From assembly GCA_021775195.1 (NCBI GenBank), contig JAJFIG010000219.1, positions 1 to 8,818 on the forward strand: a stretch of DNA of 8,818 nucleotides. The letters are read 5' to 3'. The position numbers and the translations under genes were made by a program. The notes under the pieces are model-generated. The model ran no database searches and was not told the origin of the DNA. It saw nothing but the letters and a program-made list of their open reading frames with translations. Positions 4,642-8,818 of this stretch are shown here, piece by piece. This DNA is from Rhodospirillales bacterium (GTDB lineage: Bacteria > Pseudomonadota > Alphaproteobacteria > Rhodospirillales > 2-02-FULL-58-16). How positions within the stretch are numbered: the stretch's first letter is position 1; each line of letters begins with the position of its first letter.

Positions 4642-5850
4642 ATGATGAGGCGATTCCTGCTTGCCGCGGCGCTGATCCTGGTGCTGCCGATGGCGGCGGC
4701 GGCCGGGAAGGCCACCGAGACCGGCTGGACCAAGGTCACCATGCCGGCCAACGACGGCTTCGTGCTGTCGTTCAAAATTCCGCCCGGCTGGGCGCACAAG
4801 TTCCACGGCTCGTACCGCAGGGGAGTCCGCAAGAATGACGCGCCAATTCAGGTGCTCAGCATGTCCATCCACCACCCTGACCGTGAGCACTCCATTTCAT
4901 TGTATATGTATGCCTACCCCAGCACTCTCAGCCTCGAGGACTTGGTCGAAGGCACGTTTTCCCGGGAGAGATGGGCGAAGATAACGCTGCAAACGGGGTT
5001 CGACCAAAGCTTTGGCCGGCGCTCGTTCTCTCGTACGGTTTCGTACAGCAAAAAGTCGACCGACCCCTTCAGTCGGGATGCCATGACGATATTTCACGAT
5101 CGTGTCGCGATTACAGCGAATTACAAAGCGGATTCGGGCTATTTCGAGAAACTTGCCGGACCCTTCGACAGGATCATCAGGAGCGTCGCGGTAACCCCCG
5201 TCGCCGATCTCGATGCCGGCACGGTCCGGCGGCATTACGTCAGCCCGAAGGTCCTGGTCACCCCGGGCAAGTACTGGCTCGACGCCGGCTTTTCGCTCGT
5301 CATGCCGCCGGGTTGGGAGTCCGAGGAGGTCGAGATCGCCGCGGCGTCGAAGAAAGGCGCCAGGGGCGGCCGCATGGTCGTCGACTTCTTTGCGCCGAGC
5401 TCCCCCGATGACCCCGCCTTCACCGTCGTGCTCGACGGCATCTTGTACAGCGAGCGCCTGAGCGCCGCCCAGTTCCTGGCGACGCGCGAACCGATTCTGG
5501 CGCTCATCGCAACCGGCCTGCGGGAAACGGAGACCGAACCGGGTGTCGCGTTGCCCGGCGACGATTTCTGGCCCGGCTGGACCATCATGCAGGACGGCTT
5601 CTGCCTGTATAAGAGCCGGACCCGGCGCTTCACGCGCTCGGGCAAGATCGAGGTCAAGACCTATACCGGCACCGACGCCGTCACCGGCGTCGACCTGAAA
5701 CTCCGCACCCATACCGCCGGCGGCGTGACCCTGGCTTGCAATCTGATCTTCCGGGCACCGCCGGAGGACTTCGATCGCCTGGCGCCGGAAGTCGGGGCCA
5801 TGATCCGCTCCGTCAAGGTCGAAAGCGGCGGACTGATCATGCTCAAGTGA
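4642..5850 (+). CDS. Secreted protein of unknown function with two PsbP/DUF1795-like domains
   Basis: This 402-aa protein starts with a signal peptide: MMRR, then a hydrophobic core (residues 5-20) ending in AAAAGKA, with cleavage likely near residue 21-22. It should act in the periplasm or outside the cell. The mature part looks like two copies of one domain. Copy one (about 39-184) opens with GFVLSFKIPPGW and closes with FDRIIRSVAV. Copy two (about 216-393) opens with GFSLVMPPGW and closes with APEVGAMIRSVKV. The opening aromatic strand followed by PPGW and the closing F...I..SV helix recall the PsbP/DUF1795 fold, but this is by eye. Cys321 and Cys366, both in copy two, could form a disulfide. 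I know no assigned function. The start at 4642 (or the adjacent ATG at 4645) is chosen for the G-rich ribosome binding stretch. The part at about 4850-5150 is visibly less GC-rich than the rest. It converges on the URO-D-like gene, with 6 bases between stops. Confidence 0.75.
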   Translation: MMRRFLLAAALILVLPMAAAAGKATETGWTKVTMPANDGFVLSFKIPPGWAHKFHGSYRRGVRKNDAPIQVLSMSIHHPDREHSISLYMYAYPSTLSLEDLVEGTFSRERWAKITLQTGFDQSFGRRSFSRTVSYSKKSTDPFSRDAMTIFHDRVAITANYKADSGYFEKLAGPFDRIIRSVAVTPVADLDAGTVRRHYVSPKVLVTPGKYWLDAGFSLVMPPGWESEEVEIAAASKKGARGGRMVVDFFAPSSPDDPAFTVVLDGILYSERLSAAQFLATREPILALIATGLRETETEPGVALPGDDFWPGWTIMQDGFCLYKSRTRRFTRSGKIEVKTYTGTDAVTGVDLKLRTHTAGGVTLACNLIFRAPPEDFDRLAPEVGAMIRSVKVESGGLIMLK

Positions 5851-5856
5851 GCGCGA

Positions 5857-6369
5857 TCAATAAGCGTGGGCGATGCCGGTGTCGTACATGGCGACGATGT
5901 TGGCCGGCGGCACTTCCGCCTGGATGGCGTGGACGGCGTTGAGCACGTAGCCGCCGCTGCGGCCGAAAATATCGATGATCCGGCCAGTTTCCGCCCGCAC
6001 CTCGTCCGCCGTCCCGACGTGCAGGAAGTGGATATCCTGGGTGCCCTGGGTCTGGCGCCAGGTGACGCCGAATTCGTCCATGATGGTGTGGGCGTCGATG
6101 ACGCGGCTGTGGCCATTCGCATACTTGCCAGACTGGATGCCGCGGGTATCGACGTCGAAGCGCCGCAGCACGGCCTCGTCGGGATAGACCTGGGTCTTCA
6201 ACTGCTGCAGGGTCTCGGCCTTGTGTTCCAGGTTCAGGTGCCGGGTCAGGTTCTGGTAGGCCTCGCCGACGATGGCCGTCGGCCCGGCGCTGCCGAAATC
6301 GATGGGAACCCGGTCGGCTTCCTCGTGGTTGAGCGCCGCCAGCACCCGTTCGCGGTGTGTCCAGGCCAT
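5857..6369 (-). CDS. Uroporphyrinogen decarboxylase (URO-D)-family protein with large internal deletion
   Basis: Residues 1-105 match the N-terminus of URO-D-like proteins of the methyltransferase branch: THRERVLAALNHEEADRVPI (4-23), then DEAVLRRFDVDTRGI and DEFGVTWRQ (98-106). From about residue 108 the sequence becomes the C-terminus of the same family: TQDIHFLHVGTADEVRAE, SGGYVLNAVHAIQAEVPPAN (138-157) and IVAMYD. Family members are about 340-380 aa; this one is 170 aa, so roughly the central 200 residues of the TIM barrel, including much of the active site, are missing. The frame is intact across the join near 6040-6056. AGGGAGGG before the ATG at 6369 is a strong ribosome binding site. 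Relatives act in haem synthesis or as corrinoid/methyl transferases; this product is unlikely to fold as a full barrel and is probably a decaying gene or a fragment kept by chance. It lies 137 bases downstream of the B12-dependent mutase on the same strand and could be co-transcribed. Confidence 0.82.
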   Translation of the reverse strand: MAWTHRERVLAALNHEEADRVPIDFGSAGPTAIVGEAYQNLTRHLNLEHKAETLQQLKTQVYPDEAVLRRFDVDTRGIQSGKYANGHSRVIDAHTIMDEFGVTWRQTQGTQDIHFLHVGTADEVRAETGRIIDIFGRSGGYVLNAVHAIQAEVPPANIVAMYDTGIAHAY

Positions 6370-6506
6370 GGTTCCCTCCCTCCCGGATTCCCATTACGGA
6401 ATTACCGGCAAACCGTCCCCCTGGTTCAGCCGATCGTCTCCGGGAAACCGCCAAATCCAAGGTGATCTTAGCCACTTCTCCCCATCATTGGTATGGTTTC
6501 TCCCCC
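6370..6506. other. Gap between ethylmalonyl-CoA mutase and the URO-D-like gene
   Basis: This 137-bp stretch lies between two minus-strand genes. No hairpin with a T-tract terminates the mutase transcript here, and no clear promoter for the URO-D-like gene was seen. A GGGGAGAA-like sequence occurs twice on the minus strand (around 6473-6480 and 6499-6506), with no known meaning. Confidence 0.3.
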
Positions 6507-8516
6507 CTACGCTGCTTCCGCCGCCCCCTCCACGATGCCGACGATGTCGTCCATGATCGCCGTCAGCTCGAAGTCCTTGGGCGTGTAGACCCGGGCCACC
6601 CCGGCCTTCGTGAGCGCCTCGGCGTCGTCGGGGGGGATGATGCCGCCGACCACCACCGGAATGTCGCCCAGTCCCGCGTCCCGCATCCCCGCCAGCACGT
6701 CGCCGACCAGGCTGACGTGGGAGCCCGAGAGAATTGACAGCCCGACCACGTGCACCCCTTCCTCCAGGGCCGCGGCGGTGATCTCGGCCGGGGTCAGGCG
6801 GATGCCCTCGTAGACCACCTCGATACCGGCATCCCGGGCCCGCACCGCGATCTGCTCGGCGCCGTTGGAATGGCCGTCAAGGCCGGGCTTGCCGATCAGC
6901 ATCCTCGGCCGCCGCCCGAGCGCCTCGGACAGCCGCTCGACCCGGTCCCGCACCGCCGCCAGGTTTTCCGCCGCCGCCCCCGCCGTCGCTCCGCCGACGC
7001 CGGTGGGCGCCCGGTATTCGCCGTGGACCCGGCGCAGGACCTCGGCCCATTCCCCCGTCGTCACCCCGGCGTGGGCGCAGGCGATGGAGGGCTCCATGAT
7101 GTTGCGGTCTTCCGCCGCCGCCGCCGTGAGCTCCGCCAGCGCCGCCTCGGCGGCGGCGCCGTCGCGCCCCGCCCGCCAGGCCTTCAGACCCTCGATCTGT
7201 TCCGCCTCGGCACCCGCATCGACGGTGACGAAGCTGCCGTCGGTGACGGTCAGGGGCGAGTCCTCGGCCTCGGTGAAGCAGTTGACCCCGACCACCTTGC
7301 GCGCTCCCGATTCGACGGCGGCCAGGCGCCGGGCGTTGGAGTCCACCAGGTGGCGTTTCATGTAGCCGGCCTCGACGGCGGCGACGGCGCCGCCCATCTC
7401 GTCGATCCGCGCCAGTTCGTCCCGGGTCTGGTACTTGAGCTCCTCGACCTTCTCGGCGATCACCCGCGAGCCGTCGAAGATGTCGCCGTGCTCCAGCAGG
7501 TCGGTCTCGTAGGCGACGATCTGCTGCAGCCGCAGCGACCACTGCTGGTCCCAGGGCCGGGGCAGGCCCAGGGCCTCGTTCCACGCCGGCAGCTGCACCG
7601 CCCGGGCGCGGGCATCCTTTGACAGCACCACCGCCAGCATCTCGAGCAGGATCCGATAGACGTTGTTCTCCGGCTGCTGTTCGGTAAGACCCAGCGAGTT
7701 GACCTGGACCCCGTAGCGGAAGCGCCGCAGCTTGGCGTCCTCGACGCCGTAGCGCTCGGCGGTGATCTCGTCCCAGAGGTCGGTGAAGGCCCGCATCTTG
7801 GAAAGCTCGGTGATGAAACGGATACCGGCGTTGACGAAAAAGCTGATGCGCCCGACGACCCGGGCGAAGTCGGCGTCCGGGACCTGGCCCGTGGCCTTCA
7901 CCGCGTCGAGCACCGCCATCGCCATGGCCAGGGCGAAAGCCAGTTCCTGGACCGGCGTCGCCCCGGCTTCCTGCAGGTGATACGAGCACACGTTCACCGG
8001 GTTCCACTTCGGCACCTCGCGGTAGGTGAAGGCGATCACGTCGGCGGTCAGCTTCATCGACGGCTTGGGCGGGAAGATGTAGGTGCCCCGGGACAGGTAC
8101 TCCTTGATGATGTCGTTCTGCACCGTGCCTGAAAGGTCGGCCCTGGCCACCCCCTGGCGCTCGGCGGCGGCGATGTAAAGCGCCAGCAGCCACGCCGCCG
8201 GGGCGTTGATGGTCATCGACGTGTTCATGCGCTCCAGCGGGATGCCCTCGAACAGGGTCTCCATGTCCCCCAGGTGGCACACCGGCACGCCCACCTTGCC
8301 GACCTCGCCCCGGGCCAGCGCATGGTCCGAGTCGTAGCCGGTCTGGGTCGGCAGGTCGAAGGCGATGGAGAGCCCCGTCTGCCCGCGCCCCAGGTTGGTG
8401 CGGTAAAGGGCGTTGGACTCCCGGGCCGACGTGTGGCCGGAATAGGTGCGGAACAGCCAGGGTTTATCCTGTTTCCCGCCGCCATCCTTTGCTGCGTCTG
8501 CGAATTTATCGCTCAT
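6507..8516 (-). CDS. ecm: Ethylmalonyl-CoA mutase (B12-dependent)
   Basis: This 669-aa enzyme, also called MeaA, rearranges (2R)-ethylmalonyl-CoA to (2S)-methylsuccinyl-CoA with adenosylcobalamin in the ethylmalonyl-CoA pathway. The N-terminal substrate barrel (about 20-520) has FDLPTQTGYDSDH (53-65), where methylmalonyl-CoA mutase has FDLATHRGYDSD-like sequence, and the catalytic SYHLQEAGAT with His180. The C-terminal cobalamin domain (about 536-669) has the base-off motif LDGHSNG (Asp547, His549, Gly552), SGSH (597-600) and VVVGGIIP (around 623). Barrel and B12 domain are in one chain, as in Ecm and methylmalonyl-CoA mutase large subunits. The assignment as Ecm rests on MeaA-like motifs and on the divergent ccr next door. 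GGGGAA lies 5 bases before the ATG at 8516. All key residues are present. Confidence 0.95.
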   Translation of the reverse strand: MSDKFADAAKDGGGKQDKPWLFRTYSGHTSARESNALYRTNLGRGQTGLSIAFDLPTQTGYDSDHALARGEVGKVGVPVCHLGDMETLFEGIPLERMNTSMTINAPAAWLLALYIAAAERQGVARADLSGTVQNDIIKEYLSRGTYIFPPKPSMKLTADVIAFTYREVPKWNPVNVCSYHLQEAGATPVQELAFALAMAMAVLDAVKATGQVPDADFARVVGRISFFVNAGIRFITELSKMRAFTDLWDEITAERYGVEDAKLRRFRYGVQVNSLGLTEQQPENNVYRILLEMLAVVLSKDARARAVQLPAWNEALGLPRPWDQQWSLRLQQIVAYETDLLEHGDIFDGSRVIAEKVEELKYQTRDELARIDEMGGAVAAVEAGYMKRHLVDSNARRLAAVESGARKVVGVNCFTEAEDSPLTVTDGSFVTVDAGAEAEQIEGLKAWRAGRDGAAAEAALAELTAAAAEDRNIMEPSIACAHAGVTTGEWAEVLRRVHGEYRAPTGVGGATAGAAAENLAAVRDRVERLSEALGRRPRMLIGKPGLDGHSNGAEQIAVRARDAGIEVVYEGIRLTPAEITAAALEEGVHVVGLSILSGSHVSLVGDVLAGMRDAGLGDIPVVVGGIIPPDDAEALTKAGVARVYTPKDFELTAIMDDIVGIVEGAAEAA

Positions 8517-8649
8517 GAGCGTTCCCCGCCGATTCCGGCACTTTCTCCTAACAGGCTAAATTCACACAACAATGTTTCAATCTACCCTGAGAATTTGAAC
8601 GAATTTACCAAATTGTGCATTGCGAAGAAAGCGACAAAAGGATAAGAAA

Positions 8650-8739
8650 ATGGAAAAGGTGTCGTGGGAGGGGACCCACCGATGGACACCGGGGCCGTGG
8701 GCATTACACCGTCTGAGACCGGGCCCGGCAAGGAGTTAG
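8650..8739 (+). CDS. Possible short upstream reading frame (leader peptide) ahead of ccr
   Basis: An ATG at 8650 is preceded by AAGGA (8638-8642) at the ideal spacing of 7 bases and opens a frame of 29 codons ending at TAG (8737-8739). The predicted peptide begins MEKVSWEG and has three Trp (residues 6, 12, 17) and a basic, Pro/Gly-rich C-terminus. The stop codon overlaps the ccr ribosome binding site AGGAG (8738-8742), 9 bases before the ccr start, so ribosomes finishing here would clear or occupy the ccr start region. The frame also covers the nested stem-loop of this leader. No homologue is known to me, and a frame of this length can occur by chance in GC-rich DNA; the ribosome binding site and stop placement are what make it worth listing. 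Confidence 0.35.
   Translation: MEKVSWEGTHRWTPGPWALHRLRPGPARS
8658..8690 (+). promoter_or_regulatory. Nested stem-loop in the ccr leader
   Basis: GGTGTC (8658-8663) pairs with GACACC (8685-8690) and, directly inside, GTGGG (8664-8668) pairs with CCCAC (8675-8679). The loop is AGGGGA and five unpaired bases (8680-8684) sit on the 3' side. Eleven base pairs, mostly G-C, should form in RNA. Downstream lie GTCTGAGAC (8711-8719) and the perfect palindrome CCGGGCCCGG (8719-8728), close to the ccr ribosome binding site. There is no T-tract. Its role, if any, is unknown. Confidence 0.4.
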
Positions 8740-8748
8740 GAGCGGACC

Positions 8749-8818
8749 ATGACTGACACGGCGGAAGTGATCGATCTCCATCCCGAGCTGCCCAAGAAGG
8801 ACCTTTACGAGGTCGGCG
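8749..8818 (+). CDS. ccr: Crotonyl-CoA carboxylase/reductase, N-terminal fragment
   Basis: Only the first 23 codons are in the window. The segment LPKKDLYEVG (residues 14-23) matches the start of crotonyl-CoA carboxylase/reductase, where KDLYE(I/L)GE precedes PPLGHVP in known proteins. The enzyme reductively carboxylates crotonyl-CoA to ethylmalonyl-CoA with NADPH and CO2, the defining step of the ethylmalonyl-CoA pathway. The start at 8749 has AGGAG at 8738-8742, 6 bases upstream. The identification from so few residues would be modest on its own, but the divergent ethylmalonyl-CoA mutase makes it strong. The gene runs off the right edge. Confidence 0.88.
   Translation, partial: MTDTAEVIDLHPELPKKDLYEVG

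Larger units (their letters stand above)
8517..8748. promoter_or_regulatory. Divergent ecm / ccr control region
   Basis: This 232-bp region separates two genes of one pathway and must drive both. Its middle (8550-8650) is strikingly A/T-rich for this window. It holds a direct repeat of GAATTT at 8591-8596 and 8601-8606, one helical turn apart, and a TTCAA (8576-8580) / TTGAA (8595-8599) inverted pair. A weak candidate rightward promoter is TTGCGA (8620-8625), 17 bases, TAAGAA (8643-8648). I found no exact TTTGCAAA site of the type known for RamB/PccR-like short-chain acyl-CoA regulators, and no B12-box suggesting a cobalamin riboswitch ahead of ecm. Confidence 0.5.

Noticed and set aside
4897..5712. 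Antisense 271-codon frame within the secreted-protein gene
   Set aside because: No recognisable motifs and no ribosome binding site; the sense frame has a signal peptide and internal domain repeats.
5843..6475. Minus-strand 210-codon frame over the URO-D-like gene
   Set aside because: It reads the same DNA in a shifted frame, with low-complexity Arg/Gly/Pro composition; the URO-D frame has clear family segments and a strong ribosome binding site.
6877..8280. 467-codon minus-strand frame within the mutase
   Set aside because: Shadow of the mutase in another frame; extreme Gly/Arg/Ala bias and no motif.
8517..8748. Cobalamin riboswitch ahead of the B12-dependent mutase
   Set aside because: No B12-box-like sequence or multi-helix arrangement could be found on the minus strand before 8516.

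Overview
The window is GC-rich DNA from a bacterium, most likely an alphaproteobacterium of the Rhodospirillales kind. The main evidence is a divergent ethylmalonyl-CoA mutase / crotonyl-CoA carboxylase-reductase pair at the right end, which marks the ethylmalonyl-CoA pathway of acetyl-CoA assimilation. A DUF2852 membrane protein, a family I know mainly from alphaproteobacteria, agrees with this. No phage, CRISPR, rRNA or tRNA was seen.

Layout. 1-461 (+) is the 3' end of a long-type Xaa-Pro aminopeptidase. 462-741 has no gene and is filled by two nested inverted repeats of a dispersed repeat family. 742-1299 (-) is an ECF-type sigma factor. 1443-1838 (-) is a DUF2852 protein. 2109-2606 (+) is a two-repeat AhpD/carboxymuconolactone-decarboxylase-like protein. 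A second, inverted copy of the dispersed repeat lies at 2656-2744, so the sigma/DUF2852/AhpD block is flanked by inverted copies. 2932-3354 (+) is a small GIY-YIG-like protein that seems to have lost its catalytic residues. Convergent with it, 3359-4501 (-) is a threonine-synthase-like PLP enzyme without its N-terminal zinc cysteines. Divergent from that, 4642-5850 (+) is a secreted protein made of two related domains. Convergent again, 5857-6369 (-) is a uroporphyrinogen-decarboxylase-family gene that lacks the middle of its barrel.

The right end is the most functionally coherent part. Ethylmalonyl-CoA mutase (6507-8516, -) and the start of crotonyl-CoA carboxylase/reductase (8749 onward, +) share a 232-bp divergent control region. 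The reductase makes ethylmalonyl-CoA and, after epimerisation, the mutase converts it to methylsuccinyl-CoA. The ccr leader holds a well-placed 29-codon upstream reading frame whose stop codon overlaps the ccr ribosome binding site, together with a nested stem-loop. I regard this leader, the internally deleted URO-D gene and the inverted repeat pair as the three observations most worth following up. The remaining genes look like ordinary, mostly single-gene transcription units packed in alternating orientation.
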